DNA from: Deltaproteobacteria bacterium
GTDB lineage: Bacteria; Desulfobacterota; Desulfobaccia; Desulfobaccales; 0-14-0-80-60-11
Assembly: GCA_003599195.1 (NCBI GenBank)
Contig: QZIZ01000024.1
Span: forward strand, 1-35,245
DNA length: 35,245 nt
Direction: 5' to 3'
Below the pieces are notes generated by a model, which searched no databases, had not been told where the DNA came from, and was given only the letters and a program-made list of their open reading frames with translations. The position numbers and the translations under genes were made by a program. Position 1 is the stretch's first letter. Each line of letters starts with the position of its first letter. Shown one piece after another: positions 24,221-32,503 of the stretch.

Positions 24221-25444
24221 TTATGCCAACATTTCTTCGGCCTGGCGCATGAGCCGGGTGATGGGGAGGCCTTGGGGGCAGGCCTGCTCCGCCCGGGTGT
24301 AGTCCAAATTGGTGAGCCGCTGCCGGACTTCTTCGGTCAGGCCCGCAAACGCGGCCCGGGCCAGGTCCGGCTCGCCGTAATCCCGGTGGTACATGAGGCA
24401 GCGCATGACATCGTTCACCGGCACCTGGCCGTCCACCGCGGCCATACAGATCCGGCCGCAACCCGCGCAGTAGCCGCACGCAGTCTCCAAGGCGTACTCC
24501 CGCATGGAGTCGAAATCCCCCTGGGTCAGCTTGGTCAGGTCCCGGGCCGCGGCTACGTTGGCTCCAAGGATGGTGAGGTTGGGCATCTGGGAGCAGATGC
24601 TGGCGATATTCGGGTTCTCCCAGACCGCCTTGAGCCGGGCCTGCTTGTCGGTGAAGCCTTTTTCCACGAAGCGCCCCGCCATCTTCAGCTCGGCCTCGCT
24701 GTCGCACTTTACCGGCCCGCCGCCCTGGGTCTTCATGGCCACCAGGCCCACTCCCGCCTTGACGCAGGCGTTCACCGCCGCCTGCATCTTGGGGGTGTGC
24801 ATCAGGCGGAAGTTATAGGTGATCATGGCCGCGTCGATCCAGTCCAGTTTGGCCGCGCCCGCCAGACAGTTCTCCATGTTGGTGTGGGTGCTGAAGCCGA
24901 AGAACTTGAACTTGCCCGCCTTTTTCATGCCTGCGGCCCACTCCTTGATGGCCGGGGTCATCTCCTCGATGCCGCAGATGGCGTGGATGAAGAACAGATC
25001 TACATGATCCGTTTTTAGCCGTTTTAGAGACTGCTCCAGGCGATTGCTGAGATCACCCTTCTTGGCCACGAGCTTGGTGACCAGGAAAATCTCCTGGCGG
25101 GCGCCGGGGTTGCGGGCGAAGTAACGGCCCAGCCCTTCTTCGCTCAGGCCGTTGCCGTAAGACTCGGCCGTGTCCCAGTAGGTGACCCCCCAATTCCGGG
25201 CCTGCTTGAGGAGGAGCTGGTTATTGATGGTGTCGATCATGCAGCCCAGATTCAGGATGGGCACGTCCACGCCGGTCTTGCCCAGCTTGCGTTTGGGCAC
25301 GGCCGCGGCCTTAGGGGCTCCGGCCTTAGGCTCCGCCGCGGCCAGCACCTGCGAAGCGCCGGCCCCCGCGGCCAGGCCCGCCAACCCCACGGTCTTCACG
25401 AATTCCCGGCGGGTGAGGCCGGTATTTTGGGTCTTTTCCTTCAT
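24221..25444 (-). CDS. Tat-exported aldo/keto reductase with C-terminal Fe-S cysteines
   Basis: A 407-aa protein with a twin-arginine signal (TRREFVKTVGLAGLAAGAGA, residues 11-30). The aldo/keto reductase barrel carries the catalytic set Asp91, Tyr96 (WDTAESYGNG), Lys124 (LVTKL) and His154 (FFIHA). The C-terminus adds Cys323, 326, 329 and 333 (CGYCAGCGRIC), then Cys349 and Cys389 (ACPQG), the pattern of a [4Fe-4S] centre in Fe-S aldo/keto reductases. The start at 25444 is chosen for its GAGGAGG site; an upstream ATG would include heptad-repeat-derived residues. A periplasmic location is unusual for an NADPH enzyme and suggests electrons come from the adjacent polyferredoxin. Separated from it by about 165 bp of repeats. 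Confidence 0.88.
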   Translation of the reverse strand: MKEKTQNTGLTRREFVKTVGLAGLAAGAGASQVLAAAEPKAGAPKAAAVPKRKLGKTGVDVPILNLGCMIDTINNQLLLKQARNWGVTYWDTAESYGNGLSEEGLGRYFARNPGARQEIFLVTKLVAKKGDLSNRLEQSLKRLKTDHVDLFFIHAICGIEEMTPAIKEWAAGMKKAGKFKFFGFSTHTNMENCLAGAAKLDWIDAAMITYNFRLMHTPKMQAAVNACVKAGVGLVAMKTQGGGPVKCDSEAELKMAGRFVEKGFTDKQARLKAVWENPNIASICSQMPNLTILGANVAAARDLTKLTQGDFDSMREYALETACGYCAGCGRICMAAVDGQVPVNDVMRCLMYHRDYGEPDLARAAFAGLTEEVRQRLTNLDYTRAEQACPQGLPITRLMRQAEEMLA

Positions 25445-25475
25445 GATTGTCACCTCCTCGTGGGACGTTTTGAAT

Positions 25476-25609
25476 AGTTCAAGGTTCAAAGCTCAAAGTT
25501 CAAGGTTCCCAGCTCAAAGAAGTTCCTTATGTGGCATCGAGCCACCCATAATTTATGAAAAATTCTCAAGATTCGCATCCCTAACTTTGAACCTTGAACT
25601 TTGAACTCT
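25476..25609. repeat. Inverted GTTCAAG heptad pair inside the redox operon
   Basis: Units of GTTCAAG/GTTCAAA/GCTCAAA (25476-25520) face TTTGAAC/CTTGAAC units (25584-25608) around 60 bp of unique DNA. The right arm begins at the base next to the stop codon of the polyferredoxin gene. Confidence 0.8.
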
Positions 25610-27382
25610 TTAAACCAGCATCTTTCCCGGCCTGGACCGGGATTCGTTTTCACTAAAGACCCGAATGGCCCTTTGCCCCGCCACCGGGCATTCATGCTCG
25701 CACATGCCGCAGCCGATGCACCGGGCCGGGTCCACATAGGGGCGGGATAATTTCACCACGATATCCACCCGGACCCCTGACGTCGGCAGCCCTTCCTGCT
25801 CCAAAGGCCGCTCCAGGATGAGCTTGACGCCGCCCAGGGCGGTGATGCGCCGCAGCGCAGAATCGGGCTGGCCCACGCCCCGCACGTAGTAGTCCCCGCT
25901 GGTCAGGTTCACATGGGCGGGGAGCGGCTGTTCCAGGTCCGCCCCGGTTTCCTGGATTTTGGCGTTAAGGGCCTGGCCGTCCCGGATGGCCTCGAAAAAG
26001 GTGCGGGTAAAAATGGCCTTGGGGCTCACCGGGCACAATTCCTGGCAGACCAGGCAGGGCCGGTCCATGGCCCAGGGGAGGCAGCGGCCCCGGTCCACGA
26101 ACGCGGTGCCCATGCGGATGGGGCCCTGGCCCGCGAACTCGCCCAGGCCCTGCTTCTCCTCGAGGCTCAAAGGCCGGATGGCCGCGGTGGGGCAGACCTG
26201 GCCGCAGGCGATGCAGTTGGGGAGACAGCCGCTCCTGCTGATGCGGTAGTTGATGGCCGGCGTCCAGAGGCCCTGGATGCCGGACTCCAAGAGCGCCGGC
26301 TGAATGATGTTCGCCGGGCAGATGCGCATGCACTGGCCGCAGCGGATGCAGCGGGCCAGGAAGCGCTCTTCGTCCAGGGACCCGGGGGGCCGGATGAGCA
26401 GCGGATTGTTGTTGGCCCCGGCCAGCCCGCCCAGGCCCCACATGGAAGCCAGGAGCAGGCCGCTGCCGCCGATGATCACGCCCCGCCGGGAGAGGTCGGG
26501 AAGCCCCGTCTCCCCCGCGGCGGAGGGTTTGGCGGCAAAAGTCATGCGGGATGCGGGACAGCCGTCCAGGCAGTTGAAGCACAAGACGCATTCGCCGGTG
26601 ATGATCTCTCCCGAGGGGCGGCAGCCGCCTTCGCAGTATTGCTCGCAGAGGCAGCAGTCGCCGCAGGCGGTGGAGGGTTTTCCCAGACGCCAGGGCGTGA
26701 AGCGGCTCAGCAGGCCGAAGAGCGCACCCAGGGGACAGGCGAAACGGCAGAAGAACCGGGGGATAAACAGGGTCAAGCCCACCACTCCGAGAAACACCAC
26801 GCCGATGAGCCAGACGGAGACGTAAGCCCGGGGGGCGTCACTGAGCACGCCCAGGCCGGAGTCGGCCAGGGGCAGCAGGACCAGGTTGACGCTGCGGTGC
26901 ACCAGGGGCAGGGGGTCGAAGACCCCGGTCTGCACCGAGCCGGTAAGGGCCAGGAAGAGCAGGAAGAGAAGGAGGTAATATTTCCAGGCCTGGGGCCGGC
27001 GGTGGCGGTTGGCCTCCACCCGGGCGTCCGGGCCCAAACCCCGCCGGGCCAGCCAGCCGGCGCCCTGCTGGATGGTCCCCAGGGGGCAGACGAAGCCGCA
27101 GAAAAAGCGGCCCACGAAGAGGGTGATGGTAATGGTGACCAGGGCCCAGGCCAGGCCCGTAAAGAGAGTGCCGGTGGCCAGCATGGTGGCCACGGCGGTA
27201 AGTGGGGCCAGTTCCAAAAGCCAGTTGATGGGCCAGCCCCTGAGCTGCCACCAGGCGCTCCCCAAAGTGGCGGCGATGCAGAACCACAGGAACACGGCCA
27301 GGAAGAAGCCCTGGCTGATGCGGCGGACAGTGACGATGCGCATAAGTTTAAGGCCGGGAATTAAACCTCTGTTTTCAATCAA
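25610..27382 (-). CDS. Membrane polyferredoxin, NapH/NosR-like 4Fe-4S protein
   Basis: A 590-aa membrane iron-sulfur protein. Hydrophobic segments lie at about 22-42, 55-92, 133-150 and 186-207. Two NapH/NosR-type motifs, FCGFVCPLG (94-102) and FCRFACPLG (211-219), follow membrane helices. At least six cysteine clusters come after: 240-254, 265-275, CIRCGQCMRICP (345-356), a CLPNCIACGQVCP cluster (386-398), CLVCQELCP and a C-terminal CIGCGMCEHECP. It would move electrons across or to the periplasmic face. The start is TTG 3 bp after the DUF362 stop, with an overlapping AGG; ATG at residue 14 is an alternative. It is the likely electron donor for the Tat-exported reductase. Confidence 0.85.
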   Translation of the reverse strand: MIENRGLIPGLKLMRIVTVRRISQGFFLAVFLWFCIAATLGSAWWQLRGWPINWLLELAPLTAVATMLATGTLFTGLAWALVTITITLFVGRFFCGFVCPLGTIQQGAGWLARRGLGPDARVEANRHRRPQAWKYYLLLFLLFLALTGSVQTGVFDPLPLVHRSVNLVLLPLADSGLGVLSDAPRAYVSVWLIGVVFLGVVGLTLFIPRFFCRFACPLGALFGLLSRFTPWRLGKPSTACGDCCLCEQYCEGGCRPSGEIITGECVLCFNCLDGCPASRMTFAAKPSAAGETGLPDLSRRGVIIGGSGLLLASMWGLGGLAGANNNPLLIRPPGSLDEERFLARCIRCGQCMRICPANIIQPALLESGIQGLWTPAINYRISRSGCLPNCIACGQVCPTAAIRPLSLEEKQGLGEFAGQGPIRMGTAFVDRGRCLPWAMDRPCLVCQELCPVSPKAIFTRTFFEAIRDGQALNAKIQETGADLEQPLPAHVNLTSGDYYVRGVGQPDSALRRITALGGVKLILERPLEQEGLPTSGVRVDIVVKLSRPYVDPARCIGCGMCEHECPVAGQRAIRVFSENESRSRPGKMLV

Positions 27383-27385
27383 TAC

Positions 27386-28408
27386 CTAAGTTTTGGCGTC
27401 TAAAAACACCGGATTAAGAGAGCGATAATCCGCCACGCCCGCGCCCGCCTTCTCTGCCATCTGCACGTAAGGCACGTCCGCCAGGGTCCGCCCCAGGAGT
27501 TCCACCCCCACCGCGTCCGCGGCCACCGGGTCGGTGGAGACCACCAGGGTATGGGTCTCCTTGAGATCAGAAAGCGAGCCCCCGGTGGGGCCGTTGGTCA
27601 TCATGGATACCGTGCCGTCCAGGACGCAGAGCGTGGGCTTGAGCAACAGCGCCAGCTCGGTGATGATCCCGTTGATGTCCTGGTGGAAGACGTTGCGCCG
27701 CCCCCCCAGGAAGCCGTAATAATTTTTCAGAATCAGGGAGGCCCCGGCCCGTTGGTGGTCCTTCACCGGGGAAATCACAATGACCTTGGTCACTCCCGGA
27801 AAGACCCCGGTCATGGTGGGCCAGTCCCGGATCAGCTTGCCGCCGGCAAGGCTGACCGGCGCAAAGAGGGCAGGGCGGGGGGTGATGATCCTGGCCCCGC
27901 TGGATTTGGCCGCGGCGGCCAGGCCGCTGATCTCGAAGCAACTGTCGGGGTTGTTGATGGGATTGTCCGTCATCTGCACCTGGGCCGCGCCGGCCTTGAG
28001 GCAGAGATCGGCCACCGTCGCCAGTATCTCCGGATGGGTGGTGGCCCCCAGGGACGCGGGGGTGGCGAACGCGGCGTTGACCTTGATGAGCACCCGGTCG
28101 CCCTTCTGGATAAAGGCCTCCATGCCGCCCAGGGCTTTAATCCCCCGATCGAACATGGCCTTCCGATCCGCGCCCCGGACGATGGCCATGGCCGCGGTGC
28201 CTGGGGCCGGGGTCTTCAGGGCATAATTCCCCAAACCGGCCAGGGCCTTTTGGCCCTCCACCGGAGCGGGGCCTTTGGAATCGTAAAGGGCCAACCCCAG
28301 GCCTCCCGCGGCCAAAGCCAGGCCTGAGGCGTAACCCAGCCGCTTGAGAAAATCCCGGCGGGTCATTTCCAAGGTTGGCGGTTCGAAGTCCTTGGGTTTA
28401 GTGGTCAA
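27386..28408 (-). CDS. Tat-exported DUF362 family protein
   Basis: A 340-aa protein with a twin-arginine signal (MTRRDFLKRLGYASGLALAAGGLGLAL) and the DUF362 domain. Key segments are DRVLIKVNAAFATP, TTHPEILATVADLCLKAGAAQVQMTDNP, VIVISPVKDHQRAGASLILKNYYGFLGGR and STDPVAADAVGVELLG. The domain is of unknown function and is recurrently found beside NapH-like ferredoxins. The start used is TTG with GGAGA 8 bp upstream; ATG at residue 15, directly before the Arg-Arg motif, is also possible. It is translationally close (3 bp) to the polyferredoxin gene and likely works with it. Confidence 0.82.
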   Translation of the reverse strand: MTTKPKDFEPPTLEMTRRDFLKRLGYASGLALAAGGLGLALYDSKGPAPVEGQKALAGLGNYALKTPAPGTAAMAIVRGADRKAMFDRGIKALGGMEAFIQKGDRVLIKVNAAFATPASLGATTHPEILATVADLCLKAGAAQVQMTDNPINNPDSCFEISGLAAAAKSSGARIITPRPALFAPVSLAGGKLIRDWPTMTGVFPGVTKVIVISPVKDHQRAGASLILKNYYGFLGGRRNVFHQDINGIITELALLLKPTLCVLDGTVSMMTNGPTGGSLSDLKETHTLVVSTDPVAADAVGVELLGRTLADVPYVQMAEKAGAGVADYRSLNPVFLDAKT

Positions 28409-28476
28409 TTAACTGGTTCTCCAGTTGTTCCCACGAGGTAAAACCCCCTCTTTGTTAAAGAGAGATTTCGGGAAAC

Positions 28477-28536
28477 GGTGGCACAGTCTTTCCAGGCTGT
28501 GCCGAAGCCTGCACAGGCTGGAAAGCCTGTGCCACC
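28477..28536. repeat. GGTGGCACAG composite palindrome, copy 3
   Basis: GGTGGCACAGTCTTTCCAG (from 28477) faces CTGGAAAGCCTGTGCCACC (ending 28536). The 26-nt arms differ at two positions. It shares the CAGCCTGTGC half with the copies at 5449 and 12737 but lacks the GGGCGGGCGAGA half. It lies in the 238-bp gap before the DUF362 gene. Confidence 0.8.
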
Positions 28537-28646
28537 AATGATGTCTCTAATTACCGGATTCCTGATTTGGAAGTAATGCTCAGTCTCCCGGGGGGAGTGT
28601 TGTCTCCTTTTATGAGTAAATATCCCTATTTTTTTCCATCACGGTT

Positions 28647-29663
28647 TCATTTATGGACTTCTTTCAGCCTGCTTTGCAACTGCCCGGCCAGTTCCACCGC
28701 GGCCTCTAAAGACGAGGCGTCATGCACCCCGGCCAGATTAGACCCCTGGGTAAAGACAATCTCAAAAGAGTTGTCCAGGGCGAGGATCTGGAGTTCCCCG
28801 GCCCCCTCCGGCGCCTGGACCTTCCGGTAACCGTTGGCGGCCAAAAAATCCAGGTACCGCTTGGCCTCCGCCCCGGCCTCTTCCGGAGTCGCCTTAACGC
28901 CGATAAAGCCCGTGGCCTTGCCGCTCTTCAGGGTGTATTCCCCGGTGTATATATTATTTAAACCCTCACAGCCGAAGGAATCGGCGGTGCAGAGGCGCAC
29001 GGTGTCCCGGGCCAGGCCATCTTTGGGGAAAAGCGCGGCCGCGTTCGTGGCTTCGCCGGCGCCGGGGAGCTTGGCCAAAAGCGCAACCGCATAGGCTTCC
29101 AGGGATTTCTGTACGGCCTCCGAGGCCCGGTCGGCCACGATCTCCACGTAAAACTTGCCCCTGGTGAAAAACAGGGCATTGGCCGTGGCATAGGCGTTGA
29201 CGGTCAACGGCAGATCGGGGGAACCCGGACGGCGCTGGCCGCTGAACACCGCAAAGGCGTTGGCAGGGGACCCCATATCATAGAGAAAGACCTCTACGTG
29301 GGCCCCGCCCGCCCCGTCCAGGCCGAAGCTGCGGCAGGACATTTCGTTGAACCCCGCCTTGAGATAAAGGTCCGCCTTACCGTTGATTTTATCGGAAAGG
29401 TTGTCCGGACCGTAGCTCTGCGCGGCGGCCTGGGGCCTGAATCCGGAGACCTCGGGGAGCATCCCGGCGGTGGCGCTCTGGGTTTGGCTGGAAGCGGTTT
29501 GCGTCCGCCCTTGGAGCAGCGGAGCGCGTTGCGCCACCACCACCGCGGGATTGAAGCGGGCCTGCTGCGCCAGCAGCCCGACGAGGATCACCGCCAGCAG
29601 GGCCAGAATGGCGTAGCCCAGCACCTTCTGGGTGGGGCCGACTTTGGATTTAACCCGGGCCAT
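28647..29663 (-). CDS. DUF6599 family membrane-anchored protein
   Basis: A 338-aa protein with one N-terminal membrane segment (about residues 15-34, YAILALLAVILVGLLAQQ) and a Gln/Thr/Ser-rich linker. The outer domain opens with the family hallmark VSGFRPQ...YGPDNLSDKINGKADLYLKAGF (about 75-105), then SPANAFAVFSG and IVADRASEAVQKSLEAYA. I place it in the DUF6599 family from memory; the function is unknown. Two Cys (CTADSFGC) may pair. It starts 12 bp after the upstream secreted protein gene and has a poor ribosome-binding site, so it is probably translated by coupling. It lies 238 bp ahead of the DUF362 gene, possibly in the same operon. Confidence 0.72.
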   Translation of the reverse strand: MARVKSKVGPTQKVLGYAILALLAVILVGLLAQQARFNPAVVVAQRAPLLQGRTQTASSQTQSATAGMLPEVSGFRPQAAAQSYGPDNLSDKINGKADLYLKAGFNEMSCRSFGLDGAGGAHVEVFLYDMGSPANAFAVFSGQRRPGSPDLPLTVNAYATANALFFTRGKFYVEIVADRASEAVQKSLEAYAVALLAKLPGAGEATNAAALFPKDGLARDTVRLCTADSFGCEGLNNIYTGEYTLKSGKATGFIGVKATPEEAGAEAKRYLDFLAANGYRKVQAPEGAGELQILALDNSFEIVFTQGSNLAGVHDASSLEAAVELAGQLQSRLKEVHK

Positions 29664-29675
29664 AATTCTTTTTTC

Positions 29676-30284
29676 TTACTTCGGAATCTTCTTCTGCTGG
29701 TTTAGATCGTAAATGGGGGCAAACCGTAAATCCGACCGGAGATATTCTTCCGGAGATTTTCCCAGGAGTTCCCCGTTTATTTGCAGGAACCGCAGTTCCC
29801 CGCCGACCCCGCAGCCCTCCTTGCAGGCCTGTTCCAGCTTGGTTTTGGCCGCGCCGAATTGCTGGTCCGCCTTACTTTTGTGGAAGTGCCGCCGCCACTC
29901 GATCCATTGTTGGGGAGTCAGGCCGCTCTGGTCCACAAAGACATAGTAGACTACCTGATCCGGGCAGTCTTCCTCCAGGTAGAGGGTGTATTCCGAGGCT
30001 TCCGGAGTGCCCGGCGCCGCCGGCCGGTTTTTGGCCGCCTCATCGATGAGCCAGGCCGTAGGGCATTTGCGGGACGCAACAAAATCCTTCACCGTTCCGA
30101 AAATGAAGGCGGGATTCATCTCTTCGGCCACGAAATTCCCGGCCAGGAACTTCTCCGGGGGCGTGAACGCGGTCAAGCCGTTGGCCTGCCGCAGGTCTGC
30201 GGCCTTCCGGCTTGCGGCCCAGGCCCCGGAACCGGGGCCCGTCAACAGCCACAGACCCAAGACTAAGAGTAAAAGACGCATCAT
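29676..30284 (-). CDS. Secreted protein of unknown function
   Basis: A 202-aa protein with a clear signal peptide (MMRLLLLVLGLWLLTGPGSGAWA). The mature part holds four Cys (KCPTAW, EDCPDQ, QACKEGCGVGG) that could form two disulfides, and a WIEWRRHFHKSK segment. I recognise no family. AAGGAGG lies 5 bp before the ATG, the best ribosome-binding site in the operon, marking it as the first gene. It is 12 bp upstream of the DUF6599 gene, with which it probably acts in the periplasm. Confidence 0.65.
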   Translation of the reverse strand: MMRLLLLVLGLWLLTGPGSGAWAASRKAADLRQANGLTAFTPPEKFLAGNFVAEEMNPAFIFGTVKDFVASRKCPTAWLIDEAAKNRPAAPGTPEASEYTLYLEEDCPDQVVYYVFVDQSGLTPQQWIEWRRHFHKSKADQQFGAAKTKLEQACKEGCGVGGELRFLQINGELLGKSPEEYLRSDLRFAPIYDLNQQKKIPK

Positions 30285-30345
30285 CGCCCCTCCTTTTTCC
30301 GGATCTCCAGCGTCCGGATTACCCTGTTAACTCTGTGAGTTCCCT

Positions 30346-31395
30346 TTAGCGCTTCCCGGCCGGCAGGCCGGCAAGGAAACCGATGAAAGCCATTAAATAA
30401 TAATGGTCGTAGATCTTATGCTCTTCCCACTGCTGGCGCATGGTCCATAATGCGTCTTTGGGGGAAAGGGGAGGGCGCCAGGGGCGTTCCGCGGTCAATT
30501 CTTCATAGCTGTCAATGATCCGCATGATGCGGGCCCAGGTGGGAATTTTGTCCAGTTTCAGCCCCTCGGGGTACCCGGAGCCGTCGCCGTTTTCATGGTG
30601 CCGGAGCACCATCTGCAGCGCCTCCCAGGGAAGGTGGGTAAAACTTTGGAGCATCCTGAACCCTTCCAGAGGATGCCGCTGGATCTTGGTCATTTCGTCT
30701 GCGGCGGGTTCTTTTTCCTGGGCCGAAAGCTTTTTAGGCAGGCGGGCATAGCCGATATCATGGATCAGGGCCCCGAGGCCGAAGCCCCGGGCCTTTTCCC
30801 GGCTCCACCCCAAATACTTGGCAAAGGCCAAACCCAGAAGACAACAATTAACGGAATGGGTATAGACGAACAGGTTTTGCTTCCTAAGTTCCAGTAACAG
30901 CAGGGAATTGCCGCCTTCGTGCTTGACGGCCTCCAGCAGGTCATCCACCAGGGATAAGGCCAGGGTGATCTGCTTGCCGGTGCGGCTCTTTTCATTGGTG
31001 AAGAAGCGCAGGACCCAAACCTGGGTCAAGTCGCAGACCGCCTGGGCTTTCTCCACTTCGCTATGGGTTTCATCCTTTAAAAAGACGTCCAGATGGCCCT
31101 GCAGGTATTCAAAGACCCGATCCACCTCCTCCAGGGAGAAGTAGAGCCAGGGGATGTGCAGGACTTCCAGCTTCCGGCGCCAGTCGTTCTGAAAGATGTC
31201 CCCAGGGGCGCAGCAGCGGACAATCTTGGCCTTGGGGTCTCCCTTGGCCTTGGTCTTCAGGAAAAGGTCAAAGGGAACCGGTTGCCCCACCTTGACGGAT
31301 TCCAGGGGCAAAGGCGCGTATTGCTCTGCTTCCTTGGAGAGAACGGTGGCGATGACCTCGCTGGAGCGCATCTGTTTCTGGAAGAAGTCGGACAT
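30346..31395 (-). CDS. HD-GYP domain protein, probable c-di-GMP phosphodiesterase
   Basis: A 349-aa cytoplasmic protein. The N-terminal 120 residues are of unknown type. The HD-GYP domain follows: VYTHSVN (His180), GALIHDIGYARLPKK (His212, Asp213), QRHPLEGF (His241) and LRHHENGDGSGYPEGL (His266, His267, Gly-Tyr-Pro at 274-276), then ARIMRIIDSYEELTAERP. The full metal-binding set suggests an active hydrolase of cyclic di-GMP. GGAG lies 8 bp before the ATG. The gene adjoins the tRNA-Arg fragment and appears to be the last core gene before the mobile region. Confidence 0.88.
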   Translation of the reverse strand: MSDFFQKQMRSSEVIATVLSKEAEQYAPLPLESVKVGQPVPFDLFLKTKAKGDPKAKIVRCCAPGDIFQNDWRRKLEVLHIPWLYFSLEEVDRVFEYLQGHLDVFLKDETHSEVEKAQAVCDLTQVWVLRFFTNEKSRTGKQITLALSLVDDLLEAVKHEGGNSLLLLELRKQNLFVYTHSVNCCLLGLAFAKYLGWSREKARGFGLGALIHDIGYARLPKKLSAQEKEPAADEMTKIQRHPLEGFRMLQSFTHLPWEALQMVLRHHENGDGSGYPEGLKLDKIPTWARIMRIIDSYEELTAERPWRPPLSPKDALWTMRQQWEEHKIYDHYYLMAFIGFLAGLPAGKR

Positions 31396-31488
31396 GGGAG
31401 GTTCTCCAGATTATGCGTCAGATATGAACATGATTTGGCAGGATATGATGAAGGAAGGCTGGCCCTGTCTACACCCCGCTCGTCTGAG

Positions 31489-31533
31489 TGGCGCGCCCGG
31501 AGGGATTTGAACCCCCGACACACGGATTCGTAG
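31489..31533 (-). tRNA. 3' fragment of tRNA-Arg(ACG), probable attachment site
   Basis: On the minus strand this reads anticodon loop CTACGAA, 3' anticodon strand TCCGT, variable loop, T arm GGGGG-TTCAAAT-CCCTC, acceptor CGGGCGC, discriminator G and CCA ending at 31489. The 5' anticodon strand, D arm and 5' acceptor (expected GCGCCCG) are absent; the DNA beyond 31533 does not pair. This is the typical remnant left when a tyrosine integrase inserts an element into a tRNA 3' end. It cannot make a functional tRNA. Confidence 0.78.
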
Positions 31534-31903
31534 TTCTGGTCTGGTGCCTTTCTGGGAAAGGCTAGGATATGTAATGATACTGTGATTTTAGCTACTTGTC
31601 AACATGCCCTCCAAATAGGGACACCTCGGGAAATCCGCGGATTTGGAGGGTTATTTTTGGGTATTTGCTAGCCAAATGCTAGCCAAAATCTTACCCCCGG
31701 ACAACGGATTCCGAATTCGTGTGCCATCCCCTGTAACTTATGTTTGTCTTCTTGGCTAGCAAATTTTGCTAGCCAAGTTCGCTGAGCAGCGAACCTTCTA
31801 CCTCTGAAGGGAAGCAGGTCTATTTCATGGTCAGGCTATTGGCACTCCGAGTTGCAAGATAGGCGCCCAGGAAGCCAGACTATTTTACCTTACTCCTTTA
31901 TCC
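31534..31903. other. Attachment-region DNA with dense inverted and direct repeats
   Basis: There is no gene. CCCTCCAAAT (31607-31616) faces ATTTGGAGGG (31641-31650) before TTATTTTT, and overlaps the palindrome AAATCCGCGGATTT (31631-31644). TGCTAGCCAAA is tandemly repeated (31667-31688). A degenerate second copy of the tRNA core (ACCCCCGGACAACGGATTC, 31693-31711) follows. The 27-bp palindrome CTTGGCTAGCAAA-T-TTTGCTAGCCAAG (31751-31777) then abuts GTTCGCTG-ag-CAGCGAAC (31777-31794). This fits integrase and excisionase binding sites. Confidence 0.6.
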
Positions 31904-32503
31904 TTAATTTTTCGCTAAAAAAGTTTTGCGCTGAGAAAGCATGGCCTCCAGGTCATTTAGAATATCGGGCATTGATAAAGCTGCAGCAAACTCCCTCACC
32001 CAGCGCCGTACCCGCCTCACATTAATCTTCGGGTTAGCCGCAAGTATAGCCTCAATGTCGGCCAGATCCTGGGGGCGGTGTGCCACGGCCTTCAAGACAA
32101 TCAGGTCTTCCGGAAGCGGCAGGGGCACGCGGACGCCGCCCAACTCCACCCAGGTGGCTCGGGCCACCGTATCTTTTTCGAAGGGAAGCGACCCAAAGAC
32201 GATATCGACATCAATACCGCTTTCCTGGTGGCGCACTAAGAGGACCCTAGTTTCCCGGGCAAATGGAAGGGGATCATCGCGGCGTGGGCTAAAACCGTGC
32301 TCTTCCCCTGCGGCCATAAACTCGGCCCAGCGGTCCTCGTCCAGCAGCACCAAAGCGTCTACGTCTCGTGTCAGCCGAGGCCGGCCCAAAAGAGACGCAG
32401 CCAAGCCGCCGATCACCGCTCCCGGAACCTTCCCGGCTTGGAGCCAGATCACTAGGTCGCGCAAAACCGCCAGTAGAGGTGTCAAATAGTTCGGCTCAGG
32501 CAT
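31904..32503 (-). CDS. Nucleotidyltransferase, AbiEii/MNT-like (putative toxin)
   Basis: A 199-aa protein with a polymerase-beta-type nucleotidyltransferase core: VIGGLAASLLGRPRLTRDVDALV (GG motif and catalytic Asp pair, about 30-52) and the third acidic strand GIDVDIVFGSLPFE. The helix PEDLIVLKAVAHRPQDLADIEAIL is typical of AbiEii-related and DUF6036-type enzymes. Such proteins act as toxins or antitoxins by modifying tRNA or protein. The ATG at 32503 overlaps the upstream XRE gene by 8 bp (ATGCCTGA), the normal arrangement for antitoxin-first pairs. A longer frame upstream is shadow of that gene. Confidence 0.8.
   Translation of the reverse strand: MPEPNYLTPLLAVLRDLVIWLQAGKVPGAVIGGLAASLLGRPRLTRDVDALVLLDEDRWAEFMAAGEEHGFSPRRDDPLPFARETRVLLVRHQESGIDVDIVFGSLPFEKDTVARATWVELGGVRVPLPLPEDLIVLKAVAHRPQDLADIEAILAANPKINVRRVRRWVREFAAALSMPDILNDLEAMLSQRKTFLAKN

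Noticed and set aside
23586-24707. Long 373-codon version of the metallopeptidase frame
   Set aside because: The first 221 codons are the shadow of the aldo/keto reductase and an octad repeat; the ATG at 24044 has its own AGGAGA.
25913-27364. 483-codon plus-strand frame antisense to the polyferredoxin gene
   Set aside because: Its composition is Gly/Ala/Gln-rich shadow of a GC-rich coding strand with no domain; the minus strand has clear Fe-S motifs.
28478-28495. TGGCACAGTCTTTCC as a sigma-54 promoter
   Set aside because: The -12 element is TTCC, not TTGC, and the site is part of a palindromic repeat family that recurs in unrelated gaps.
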